Below are positions 1-8,157 of a stretch of DNA of 64,000 nucleotides, piece by piece. Each line of letters begins with the position of its first letter. Position 1 is the stretch's first letter. The translations under genes were made by a program, and so were the position numbers. The notes under the pieces are model-generated. The model did no database searches. It was not told where the DNA came from and saw nothing but the letters and a program-made list of their open reading frames with translations. The DNA comes from Candidatus Aramenus sp. CH1 (lineage in GTDB: Archaea > Thermoproteota > Thermoprotei_A > Sulfolobales > Sulfolobaceae): contig JALBWU010000001.1 of assembly GCA_022678445.1 (NCBI GenBank), forward strand, positions 62,001-126,000, given 5' to 3'.

Positions 1-782
1 CCGGCGTTTTTGTCCCTCTCCTTTAGGTGTATTGATGCGGTGGTCACGAACAGAGTGTTTAGGTTTTCTCCCCCGAAGGTAACGGAAGTGACGTTTAAAG
101 TTGGAACTTCTATAGTCTCGAGGAGCTCGTGGGACTCTGGGTCTACCCTTACAACTTTCCCCCCGCCAAAAAGGGCAACCCATAGCTTACCCTCTGAGTC
201 AATCGTCATTCCGTCCGGGTTCCCGTTCAACCTAGTCGAGTTGAAGTCAAACGCTACCCCCTTCTTTCCTAGTCTACCCTCTTCCAAGTCAAACTCAAAT
301 GAGAACACCTTCCTGGTGGGCGTGTCTATGAAGTAGAAGACCTTGTTGTCCACGCTCCATGCCATCCCGTTAGATATGGTGGTGCCAGAGATGACTTCCC
401 TGTAACTCCCGTTTAGGTCGAGTACGTAGAGACCACCCGTGGGGTACCTCTCCTCGAGGTTCATCGTCCCAGCCCAGTACCTCCCCAAGGCGTCGCACTT
501 GCCGTCGTTAAATCTGTTCCTCGAGTCCCACTCCTTTACCTCGTACCCCAGCCTCACGTCAGAGGGAAAGTTAACCAAGTAGAAGCCCCTCCCTGAGGTC
601 ACAACTAGCTCCCACAAGACGTGTGGCTGGATGGAGCTGACGTAGTCCCCTAGGCGTAGCTTCTCCTCAACCTTTCCCCTCCTGTAAATTACCCCCTTTA
701 GAATGTCCACCCAGTAAAGGCGACCCCTGTGCCAGAGGGGAGTCTCAAAGAGCTCCCCGCTCTCCTCAGAGTACTTGTCCAT
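1..782 (-). CDS. SMP-30/gluconolactonase/regucalcin-family protein (3' end beyond window)
   Basis: Reading the minus strand from an ATG at 782 gives an uninterrupted frame of 260 codons running off the left edge. The family is a six-bladed propeller lactonase that uses a divalent metal; in Sulfolobales it would suit aldonolactone hydrolysis in sugar oxidation. Motifs seen are FNDGKCDALGRYWAGTMN around residue 90, SNGMAW, a DTPT step, NPDGMTID, and the blade motif LWVALFGGGKVVR. It starts four bases after the methyltransferase stop, so it is the last visible gene of a three-gene operon (MinD-like, methyltransferase, SMP-30). Substrate is not readable from sequence. The C-terminal residues are missing because of the window edge, not because of damage. 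Confidence 0.85.
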   Translation of the reverse strand, partial: MDKYSEESGELFETPLWHRGRLYWVDILKGVIYRRGKVEEKLRLGDYVSSIQPHVLWELVVTSGRGFYLVNFPSDVRLGYEVKEWDSRNRFNDGKCDALGRYWAGTMNLEERYPTGGLYVLDLNGSYREVISGTTISNGMAWSVDNKVFYFIDTPTRKVFSFEFDLEEGRLGKKGVAFDFNSTRLNGNPDGMTIDSEGKLWVALFGGGKVVRVDPESHELLETIEVPTLNVTSVTFGGENLNTLFVTTASIHLKERDKNA

Positions 783-786
783 GATA

Positions 787-1320
787 TTAACTTTCATCTT
801 TCCTTTTTAATACTAGTCCAAAGTGATATGAACCGGGTTCGAACTCCGCTTCCAGCTCGAAGTCCCTGAACACCCTTAGATAGTCTTCCTTCCCCATCCT
901 CACGTAAACTGGGGGCCCGAAACCCGTGTGCCCTTTTTTCCAGTCAACTACGATAACTTTCCCGTCGCCCTTGAGTATCCTCTTGATCTCTTCGTAGACC
1001 CTTTGCTTGTCCCTGAAGTCGTGGAAAGAGTTGGCCAAGAGGACCTTGTCCACGCTGGATGATGGTATTGACGTCCTTCCTGCGTCCTCAACCAAGAAGA
1101 CGACGTTCTGGGAGTTGACGTACCTCTTTGCCTCCTCTATGAAGTCCCTCTCCTTGTCGACGCAGTAGACCGTGTTGGTTGTGAGTTTCGCGAGGTAGTT
1201 GCAGTAATACCCGGGTCCGCAACCAAGCTCGGCAACTACGTCCCCCTTAGATATAAGGCTGGGGAGGAACTTCCACGGATCTTCGACCTTTTTTCTGAAA
1301 GGAGAGAGGAAGTGTGACAA
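787..1320 (-). CDS. Class I SAM-dependent methyltransferase
   Basis: This 177-residue protein has a Rossmann methyltransferase fold: motif I ELGCGPGYYCNYL at about residue 31, an acidic end of strand 2 (VYCVDKE), DAG near residue 80 and a motif IV-like LLANSFHDF. It belongs to the Methyltransf_11/25 type. It begins with TTG at 1320, six bases after the MinD-like stop, and is followed four bases later by the SMP-30 start, so the three are probably co-transcribed. The methyl acceptor (small molecule, protein or RNA) cannot be told. No RNA-binding extension is present, which slightly favours a small-molecule substrate; that is inference. Confidence 0.75.
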   Translation of the reverse strand: MSHFLSPFRKKVEDPWKFLPSLISKGDVVAELGCGPGYYCNYLAKLTTNTVYCVDKERDFIEEAKRYVNSQNVVFLVEDAGRTSIPSSSVDKVLLANSFHDFRDKQRVYEEIKRILKGDGKVIVVDWKKGHTGFGPPVYVRMGKEDYLRVFRDFELEAEFEPGSYHFGLVLKRKDES

Positions 1321-1326
1321 AGTAAT

Positions 1327-2094
1327 CTAGATTACACTGAAACTCAGTATATAATAAACCTTTTCATTAGAAAAAACCTTACTGGCCATCTCCCTGAGCT
1401 GTCTCGGGACTTCTGCGTCCAAGGGGTTAGTCAATTTGAAGTACTTGTCCGAAAAGTACACAACTACACCTATCGTAAACCCCAAGTCCTTTACTGCCTT
1501 ATTTAGCTCGTCAACAGCTTTACTTACGTCGTTGGCTGGAACCATGTTTATCACTAACCCATACAGCTCCCCGTACCTTGGTTCAATAGAGCTCCTTATC
1601 AGCGGGACCACTTCGTGTAGGGGCGAGACGTAATCCTTCACGACCACCACCTTGTCCCTCTCCTCGGGGTGGCAAGAGTGGAATATCCTCCTCTCCACCT
1701 CTACTACGTCCTTTAGCCCGAACCTAGGGGCGTCAAAGACGTAGACGTCGTAGTCCTTGGAGGTATACCTAGAGTAGACCTCCTTGAACCTGTCAACGAG
1801 CTCCTTGTCGGTGACCAGGCGAACGAACTCGTAGTTGCTGTAAAAGTCCTCCGAGAAGAGCTTGATCACGTCCATACTCTCGGAGCCGAAGTTTAGGCTG
1901 AGGACGCTCGCGCTAGTGCCCTTGATTATCGACCCGACTAGCCCTTCCCTTATCCCAAGGAGGGAAGAGAAGCCTAGGGGATCGCCCTCTATTAACAAGA
2001 CCCTCTTACCCAACTCAGCCAGCGCCCTACCCACGTTAAAGGCGACAAAGGACCTCCCCTGCCCTCCCTTGTGGCTGTGAAATGACAGCCTAAT
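1327..2094 (-). CDS. MinD/ParA-like P-loop ATPase with non-canonical start
   Basis: The frame encodes a deviant Walker A HKGGQGRS near the N-terminus, LLIEGDP after strand 2 and a Walker B-like VYVFDAPRFG about residue 115, all as in MinD/ParA/SIMIBI ATPases. A conventional start inside the frame exists only at GTG 2034, which would remove the P-loop. Between the upstream stop at 2101-2103 and the P-loop there is no in-frame ATG, GTG or TTG. I set the start at ATT 2094-2092 because GGTGAT, a perfect archaeal Shine-Dalgarno core, lies five bases before it and the result begins (M)RLSFHSHKGG. An ATG at 2101-2099 is out of frame and stops after three codons. First gene of an operon with the methyltransferase and SMP-30 gene. 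The cargo or partner is unknown. Confidence 0.75.
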   Translation of the reverse strand: MRLSFHSHKGGQGRSFVAFNVGRALAELGKRVLLIEGDPLGFSSLLGIREGLVGSIIKGTSASVLSLNFGSESMDVIKLFSEDFYSNYEFVRLVTDKELVDRFKEVYSRYTSKDYDVYVFDAPRFGLKDVVEVERRIFHSCHPEERDKVVVVKDYVSPLHEVVPLIRSSIEPRYGELYGLVINMVPANDVSKAVDELNKAVKDLGFTIGVVVYFSDKYFKLTNPLDAEVPRQLREMASKVFSNEKVYYILSFSVI

Positions 2095-2140
2095 CGAGCA
2101 TCACCGGAACAGATTGAGTTAAGAGAAGGAGGATAAAAAG
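2092..2140 (-). promoter_or_regulatory. Promoter and Shine-Dalgarno of the MinD-like operon
   Basis: On the minus strand a TATA-like CTTTTTATCC spans 2140-2131, predicting transcription start near 2110. GGTGAT at 2105-2100 matches the anti-Shine-Dalgarno of crenarchaeal 16S rRNA and sits five bases before ATT 2094. This site decides the proposed start of the gene. Confidence 0.5.
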
Positions 2141-2238
2141 ATTCTTCAAGGAGTATTAAATCACTTTACGATAACTAATGTCTTGGTTCTCAAAATGCCA
2201 CAACGAAAGCATGTGCAGGAGCCCATCAAGGCCCTAAG

Positions 2239-3444
2239 TCACACTAACGCTAGTATCCCAAATGCCACCACGAAGGCCAGGCTCGACCAGTAGGCCAAGT
2301 TATGCCAAAAGGTGTTCCTCAGCTCCCCCATTACCTTCTCATTATTTGCCAACACCCCCATCACAACTGCTGGCCCTATGAGCACGAAGACGAAAGCCAC
2401 TAACAGGTTTAGCACCGCGTTTAGCATATCCGAGGCGGGGAGGACTAGGGAAACTACGAGGGCCGGTACGCTTTCCAACGCGTAAACCAGAAATGCCCTG
2501 TCCCTCGGTATTCCCAATGCCTCCAAAAGCCCCCACGCGCTCCCCAGCGAGATGACGACCAGAGCAAGGAACCCGGCGCTCGCCAACCCTATACCGAAGA
2601 TCAAGGGGGAGTAGGCCCCGGCTATCGCGGAAAGGGCGTCCTCCAGATCCCTGGCCGAGACCAAGTTCGTGGAGGGGTCTATCCCCGCAACAGCCATCTC
2701 GACCAACGCCATGAGCCCCTCAGTTGCCAACGCCCCCACTAAGGTCTCTTTCCTAACGTGGGACACGGCCTCCAGTTTGTCACATGCCTTAACTATGCTC
2801 ATTGCCTTGACCTTCTCCGCAGTGGCTGAGGCTTGGAAGAAGAGCATGAACGGCATAATCACAGCCCCCACGTTAACGGCCAGCAGGTATAGGAACTCTG
2901 GGGAGGGTATAAAGTAGAAGGGGGTGTACGGCTTAATGCCCCTAACCGCTAAGTTTAGGGCAAAGGCTACCACCATCACGGACGAGGTCAATAGGAGGTA
3001 CTTCTCCGCTTGAAGGTACTTCCTCTTTGTCACTATGAAGATGTGGAGAAGGAAGACCATGAGCACCGACACTGCCGGAGGTATACCCACCATGCTGAGC
3101 CCTATTGCTATGCCTAGGTACTCCACCACGTACGTCAAAACGTCAGTTAACCACATGGGGACGGTGAGCAATACCGCCATCCTCCCGCTGTAGTTCTCCC
3201 TTATGATCTCGCCAAGTCCCTTTCCCGTCGCTACACCAATCCTCCCAGAGACCTCCTGGACGAAGTAGAGGGGGATTGCCAATAGGAGGAGGAACCACAC
3301 TAACCCGTACTTGAATACGGCTCCTGTCTCCGCTGCCCCCAAGGTGCTACTGGCGTCCATGTCCGCCATCATAACGAGCCACGCTGGACCGAAAAGCCTC
3401 AAAAACCGCAAATTACGACTCGTCGAAAACCAATTACGCCCCAT
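2239..3444 (-). CDS. NRAMP-superfamily transporter with altered metal site
   Basis: A 401-residue polytopic membrane protein that aligns by eye with NRAMP proton-coupled divalent metal importers: GPAWLVMMADMDASS in TM1, then ETGAVFKYGLVW and QEVSGRIGVATGKGLGEIIRE. The canonical TM1 motif DPGN reads DASS here, so the metal-ligand Asp is kept but the helix-breaking PGN is lost. In TM6 the MPH motif reads MPFM, keeping the ligand Met but not the His. These changes resemble diverged NRAMP-related proteins and leave Mn/Fe transport uncertain; Mg or another substrate is possible. A TATA box (ACTTATAAGT, 3477-3468) predicts a leaderless transcript starting at the ATG. Confidence 0.8.
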   Translation of the reverse strand: MGRNWFSTSRNLRFLRLFGPAWLVMMADMDASSTLGAAETGAVFKYGLVWFLLLLAIPLYFVQEVSGRIGVATGKGLGEIIRENYSGRMAVLLTVPMWLTDVLTYVVEYLGIAIGLSMVGIPPAVSVLMVFLLHIFIVTKRKYLQAEKYLLLTSSVMVVAFALNLAVRGIKPYTPFYFIPSPEFLYLLAVNVGAVIMPFMLFFQASATAEKVKAMSIVKACDKLEAVSHVRKETLVGALATEGLMALVEMAVAGIDPSTNLVSARDLEDALSAIAGAYSPLIFGIGLASAGFLALVVISLGSAWGLLEALGIPRDRAFLVYALESVPALVVSLVLPASDMLNAVLNLLVAFVFVLIGPAVVMGVLANNEKVMGELRNTFWHNLAYWSSLAFVVAFGILALV

Positions 3445-3565
3445 CGTAAATAGATAAATAAACTGGAACTTATAAGTATTACCACTTACACTTTAGCCTA
3501 CTGGAGGTCCTTGATTCACGCTGGAAAACCTCGAGGAAACTGTATTATCCACGTAGTATTAGACT

Positions 3566-3796
3566 ATGGCTATGACTGAGAGGGCTCTCAGTTCCCCTGT
3601 AAAGAGGAGGGTCTTAGCTTTCCTAAAGGAGAACGGACCCTCGACGTTTAAGGAAATAAAGGACAACGTCCGAGCCTCCACTGACTCACTGAAGCTGGCG
3701 TTGTCTGACCTTGAGGCAGAGGGGCTCGTGAAGAGATGGAAAGGTAAAATATCCTTAACTGAAGAAGGGGAAAGGTTAGCAGAAAAAATAAGTTAG
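3566..3796 (+). CDS. Small winged-helix DNA-binding protein
   Basis: This 76-residue protein is almost entirely one winged helix-turn-helix: helix 1 SSPVKRRVLAFLKENGP, then TFKEIKDNVRASTDSLKLALSDLEAEGL as helices 2-3, and the wing VKRWKGKISLTEEGERLAEKI. The layout resembles ArsR/PadR/MarR-like archaeal regulators but without extra effector or metal residues. It is divergent from the NRAMP-like gene, which starts about 120 bases away, and its last four bases overlap the end of the S53 protease gene on the other strand. Regulation of the transporter is a reasonable guess from position only. Confidence 0.75.
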   Translation: MAMTERALSSPVKRRVLAFLKENGPSTFKEIKDNVRASTDSLKLALSDLEAEGLVKRWKGKISLTEEGERLAEKIS

Positions 3797-6700
3797 CCTT
3801 GTGGCCTCTTCCTTAAGGCTAGCGCTATCCCTACAACCCCAACTATCAAGGCAATCACGGCAAGTACTCCTACGTCGGAGAGGGCCGACTTCACGCCGTT
3901 TAGGTTGTTGTTCAGTGAGGCTATGCCGGAGCTCAACGTCGACGCGTTGGACGCTAGGCTCTCCTCAAGGCTGGTAAGCTTGGTGGACAAGTTCTGGTAC
4001 TTCTGCGAGAGGTTGGAGTACCCCTGGGAAAGGGAGGACAGCTCGTTGTTGAAGTTGACGAGGACGCTTGAGGAAGAGCTCATCCCATCAGCTTGGACTG
4101 CCACGAAGGTCAAGTTATACGTCCCGTCTGGGTAGCTAGCTGTGTCCAAGGTGTAGGTGAAAGTGCCGTTGCCAGTAAACGTGGCCAGCCTTGCCCCGTC
4201 CAAGTAGAGGTAGTCCTTTGCCACGTCATCCCCTGTAATGGTTACCTTTACTGTTACGTTACCAGTCAAGTTTGAAGCCTCGCTAGGGGAAACGAAGCTC
4301 ACAGTAGGTAGGGCAGGAGATATGCCGTTCAGCACAGACTGGGAGTAGGAGATAGACGAATTAACTAGTTTAATCCCTTCCACGTCTGAGCCCATGACCA
4401 CTACCTTAGAGTTGACGAAGGTAAGTCCACTTCCCTGGACCTGGTAGAGCAACACATCGGAGTTGTAGAAGGTCACGTCACTAGCGTTGGAGTCCACCAC
4501 CTTTACCTGCCCCTCAACAGTGTCGTTGTACATCACGTCGTCCATCAGCGTTACGTTGCCTGCTATCATGTCTTTAACTAGGTAAGCGTAGTAGGACTGG
4601 AAGCCATCTAACGTCTTCCCCTCTATTTCCGTGTAAGGTAACACGTAGAACGTCTTCGCATGGCTCAAGGCCGTAGAAGTGGGGGAACCCAAGCTAGATA
4701 CTCCAGTAATCAGGATCTCGAAGGGAGCGCCATAGTAGTAAACCCCTTGATCGTAAGTGAGGTTCCCTGGGGACTCCGCAGAGGGCAGGGTGAAGTTCCC
4801 CTCCCATTGCCCAAGCGTGGCGTTATACCACAGCGGGACCTCTAGGATTTGACTGATGGTCGAGTACTGGCCGGAGAGCTGTTGTGGGTATACCGTGGCC
4901 GAGAACATGCCAAAAGTGACTGGAGTGCCGTTAGAGTAGGTCACGTCTGCAGTGAACTCAACCGTCTGCCCCTCATAGGCGTAATTCGTTACTTTGACGT
5001 TAACCAAGGACTGGGGGCCAACGTAGACCTCTCCGTAGAAGAACCCAGTAACGTTCTCGCCCAGCGTTATCGAATCGTAGCTTGCGTTGAGGAAAACCAT
5101 GTAAAGCCCGGAGGTCACGTTAGGTACGTATAAGTAACCTAAGTACTCTATTCCATTGAAGGGAATACTTGCAGTACTTACTACTTTCCCAGAAAGGCTC
5201 ACTAGTTCTGCTGTTATGTTGGAGCCTACTTCTATGTTGTTAGATACTGGAAGTCCGTTTTGTAGAGAGGTGCTCTGACCCGTTTGTACAGGGGGTACCA
5301 CGTTGCCCTCAACAAGTAGGTATTGCCCTGGGTATACAGCCCCAGGCTCCGCTATCACTTGTGGAAGAACGAAGAGGGATTGCAGGTAGATCCCGTTGGT
5401 GAACGACACATAACCGAAAGCGTTGGTAGCAGAGATGTACAGATCACCTACTGGTAGCTGTGGTAGCAGAGATACCCAAATTAGGCCAGGTAACCCTAAT
5501 GTGGCGCCGCTGACTGGCGTAAGAGTAATGTTGTTAACTAGGGAATACTCGTTTTTCAGCGGGTTGTAATAGTAGATGTTCACAGTCACAGGGGACGTGG
5601 CCTGCTCCCCGTAGACGTTCGTTACGTTGGCTACTACTGGCGTAGGAAGGCCAGTGTAAACTGGGATAAAGGTCATTGGGAAGAGGAACTGTACATAATA
5701 TCCGCTGAAGGTCTCGAAGAAGCCCTTTCCACTCAACCCGTCAGATGTCCCATAAACATTTACGAAGAGTACGCCGTTAGCGTCGCTGGGTAGAGTGACG
5801 TTGGCTGTCCACATACCTAGGGATGGGCTGTAAACTAACGGAACTATGGTCAAGTTGCCCTCAGTCGACTCGACTGCAGCGTAGAACTTCCCGGAGGTGA
5901 CCTCAGTGCCGTTGTTCGTTACGTTAGCCAGCACCCTCATTACTTCCCCTGGGAAGAACTCCACGGGAGTCTGCCCAGTAGCGTTCTCCACGTTTACAAC
6001 CACACTTAGGGACGGCTCCCTTTCCACTTTACTTGCATACCATGCCAACTCCCCTACGTTGAGGGTGCCCCAACCGGTAACTAGGTTGTATCCAAAGCTG
6101 GCAGTCCACGGTATGTTGTAACCAAAAGTGATTGGGTTGAACACCTTGCTGTAGGTGGAGGAGTTGTAAGCCAGCTCGTAGAGCATGGGGTTCACGTTTC
6201 CTAGGCTACTGTTGACGTAGTCCATCACCAACGTTAGGAGTCCCGCAGTTAAGGGCGAGGCCTCACTGGTTCCACCAGTTATAAAGGTCTGGTTGCCAGG
6301 GAAGACTATGTAGATCCCAGGGTAAATGTTGGCATTTGCAGATATATCTGGGATCTCCTTGCCGTTGGGGTAGCTACTAGGAGTCGTCAGCGACCACTGA
6401 TAGAAGGGCTTAGGCTCTATCTCGCTTATCCCTCCAGTTGAACCTCCGTAGTTTACGTCGTTAGGCACGAAGCCGTAGTTGGACCACGCTGTCTGGTAGC
6501 TTGACCCTGGGAACTGGACATAGGTGGTAGTTCCTCCCACAGCAGTCACGAAGGGAGAGGTGGCAGGATAGCCAACTGTGCCTAGAGGACCGTTGCTGTA
6601 CCCTGAGCCACCTGCGTCCCCACTGCTTGCAAGGAATGTTATGCCCTCAGCGTTGCCCATAGCGTAGTACACGTCTGTCTCCACTACGCACGCGTAGAAC

Positions 6701-7716
6701 GCTTGTGCGTTGAACAGGCTAAAGAACGACTCTGGAATGGAAAAGCTCTGCGAAACTACGTTGACGTTGTCGAGACTGTCTATCTCCGCTATTATGGAGG
6801 CCAATGGTAGGGCACCGTTTGCAATAAATAGGGTGATGTTTGCCTCAGGGGCCATAGTGTGGGCAATCTCCACGTCTAGGCTTATCTCCCCTGCCCAGCC
6901 CGTGGTTATTCCGAGGTTGGGGTTGTAGGGGCCTATAGGTACTACCTTAAAGCTGGGCGGGTTGGGGAGGCCAGTTACCTTGTCGTAGTACACTAATTGC
7001 TGGTATATGTAAGGGTCACCGAAGAAGTCGAGGATGCCTATTGCCCTTCCCTGTCCCTCGTCGCCCTTGGCGTAGAGCGCTGTGGCGTTGTAGACCTTTT
7101 GCAGGGCAGTGCCCCAATAAGCCTCTATGGGGGCAGTGTAGTTAGGTACGGGCGGGCTCAACACGTCCTTCTGTGTGACCAAGGTGGTCGGGTGGGAGAA
7201 CACTATCTCGCTCACATTACTTGAGTAGATAAACCCTGGAACTCTAGGCACCCCATAGGCGGAGTAATAGGATACTGTACCGTTGCTAAAGACCTCATAC
7301 GACACTCCCAGGTACTTGTGGACTTGGGCCACAGTGCCTTCTGCTACTATGACTGAGTCAGAGGCAGTAAACAGAACGTTGAAGCCGTCCTGCTTCAGCT
7401 GGTTTAAGACGTACTCGTATGTTTGCACTGGGTAGAAGAGCTTCTCCACCTGCTGTTGCGATAGGAACTTGTGGTAGAGGGGAGAGGAGGGGTTAGACAC
7501 AGCCTCGGCGTAGTAGAAGAGGTACCCCTCGTTCTTTAAGGGTAAGAAGACCGCAAATACCACGTTGGTGTCGGAGCTTAGGGTTCCCACTACTTTGAAG
7601 CCGGAGAGGTGGACCTGCAGGGTTGTCCCAGATACCCCTGTAGAGCCTAGAGGTACTGAACCTAGTATTCCCAAAATAACCAGAGTTGTTAAAAATATAG
7701 AGTACCTAAACTCCAT
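3793..7716 (-). CDS. Large secreted S53 (sedolisin/kumamolisin-type) acid protease
   Basis: A 1307-residue exported protein. Residues 1-30 are a signal peptide. Residues 35-185 match the pro-kumamolisin activation domain. The S53 catalytic domain follows with the Glu/Asp pair E277 and D281 (GEISLDVEIAH), oxyanion Asp D367 (SSGDAGG) and nucleophile S484 (GGTSEASP), so it should be active. The long C-terminal part has Ig-like beta domains rich in Asn-X-Ser/Thr sites, a short right-handed beta-helix-like stretch (TFYNSDVLLYQVQG onwards), an Ig-like domain, a Leu/Ser heptad coiled coil and a final membrane helix followed by RKRP. The enzyme is therefore probably anchored outside the membrane, standing off from the surface layer in acid. 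It ends tail to tail with the winged-helix gene. Confidence 0.92.
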   Translation of the reverse strand: MEFRYSIFLTTLVILGILGSVPLGSTGVSGTTLQVHLSGFKVVGTLSSDTNVVFAVFLPLKNEGYLFYYAEAVSNPSSPLYHKFLSQQQVEKLFYPVQTYEYVLNQLKQDGFNVLFTASDSVIVAEGTVAQVHKYLGVSYEVFSNGTVSYYSAYGVPRVPGFIYSSNVSEIVFSHPTTLVTQKDVLSPPVPNYTAPIEAYWGTALQKVYNATALYAKGDEGQGRAIGILDFFGDPYIYQQLVYYDKVTGLPNPPSFKVVPIGPYNPNLGITTGWAGEISLDVEIAHTMAPEANITLFIANGALPLASIIAEIDSLDNVNVVSQSFSIPESFFSLFNAQAFYACVVETDVYYAMGNAEGITFLASSGDAGGSGYSNGPLGTVGYPATSPFVTAVGGTTTYVQFPGSSYQTAWSNYGFVPNDVNYGGSTGGISEIEPKPFYQWSLTTPSSYPNGKEIPDISANANIYPGIYIVFPGNQTFITGGTSEASPLTAGLLTLVMDYVNSSLGNVNPMLYELAYNSSTYSKVFNPITFGYNIPWTASFGYNLVTGWGTLNVGELAWYASKVEREPSLSVVVNVENATGQTPVEFFPGEVMRVLANVTNNGTEVTSGKFYAAVESTEGNLTIVPLVYSPSLGMWTANVTLPSDANGVLFVNVYGTSDGLSGKGFFETFSGYYVQFLFPMTFIPVYTGLPTPVVANVTNVYGEQATSPVTVNIYYYNPLKNEYSLVNNITLTPVSGATLGLPGLIWVSLLPQLPVGDLYISATNAFGYVSFTNGIYLQSLFVLPQVIAEPGAVYPGQYLLVEGNVVPPVQTGQSTSLQNGLPVSNNIEVGSNITAELVSLSGKVVSTASIPFNGIEYLGYLYVPNVTSGLYMVFLNASYDSITLGENVTGFFYGEVYVGPQSLVNVKVTNYAYEGQTVEFTADVTYSNGTPVTFGMFSATVYPQQLSGQYSTISQILEVPLWYNATLGQWEGNFTLPSAESPGNLTYDQGVYYYGAPFEILITGVSSLGSPTSTALSHAKTFYVLPYTEIEGKTLDGFQSYYAYLVKDMIAGNVTLMDDVMYNDTVEGQVKVVDSNASDVTFYNSDVLLYQVQGSGLTFVNSKVVVMGSDVEGIKLVNSSISYSQSVLNGISPALPTVSFVSPSEASNLTGNVTVKVTITGDDVAKDYLYLDGARLATFTGNGTFTYTLDTASYPDGTYNLTFVAVQADGMSSSSSVLVNFNNELSSLSQGYSNLSQKYQNLSTKLTSLEESLASNASTLSSGIASLNNNLNGVKSALSDVGVLAVIALIVGVVGIALALRKRPQG

Positions 7717-8157
7717 ATAACTAGCTCGGGGCTTAACTAAAAAAATTTACATGATCTTTCAAAAGTGTTTAGGCAAAATATCTTAAATAAAAGTTTTTGT
7801 CGAGTTTGTGGGCAGGCCTTCCATCACCCCTCCAAACTAGGAGTATTAGCTCGCTTTCTCCTCGTCAAGTATCCTCTGGTAGAGCGATCCGATAACGGAT
7901 GAATTTTCCAATAAACCTACGCCTCACTACAGCGCTGAGGTGGCAGTTCACAGATCAACTGGTCATCTTCCTAACCTGCAGCACCACAGGAGACAACGTC
8001 TGCTAAAATGAACGCATGCACGCAATTAGGAGGTTCTCACAATTTAATACTCCAAGAAAAAGTGTGTTTTTATTTTTCAAATGAAAAACGTGGTTAAAAA
8101 TAAAAAGGGCAATATTATAGAAGGTCTCTTTTTAAACAAAGAAGTCGTAAATTGTGT
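7717..8157. other. Long intergenic region with possible gene relic and ALDH promoter
   Basis: These 441 bases hold no full gene. On the minus strand 7852-7926 an open stretch ends in a convincing protein tail (SVIGSLYQRILDEEKAS, stop TAA) but is closed upstream by TGA, suggesting the end of a lost gene. Neighbouring frames up to about 8010 also give short coding-like pieces on the minus strand. The right part is very A/T rich and carries the aldehyde dehydrogenase promoter: CTTTTTAAAC at about 8128-8137 lies some 25 bases before ATG 8158. The left edge (AAAAAAATTTACATG) is the start side of the protease gene. Confidence 0.4.

Noticed and set aside
7880-7940. Possible C/D box small RNA (GGATGAA and CTGA)
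   Set aside because: The C box has a mismatch and no C'/D' pair with proper spacing is found.
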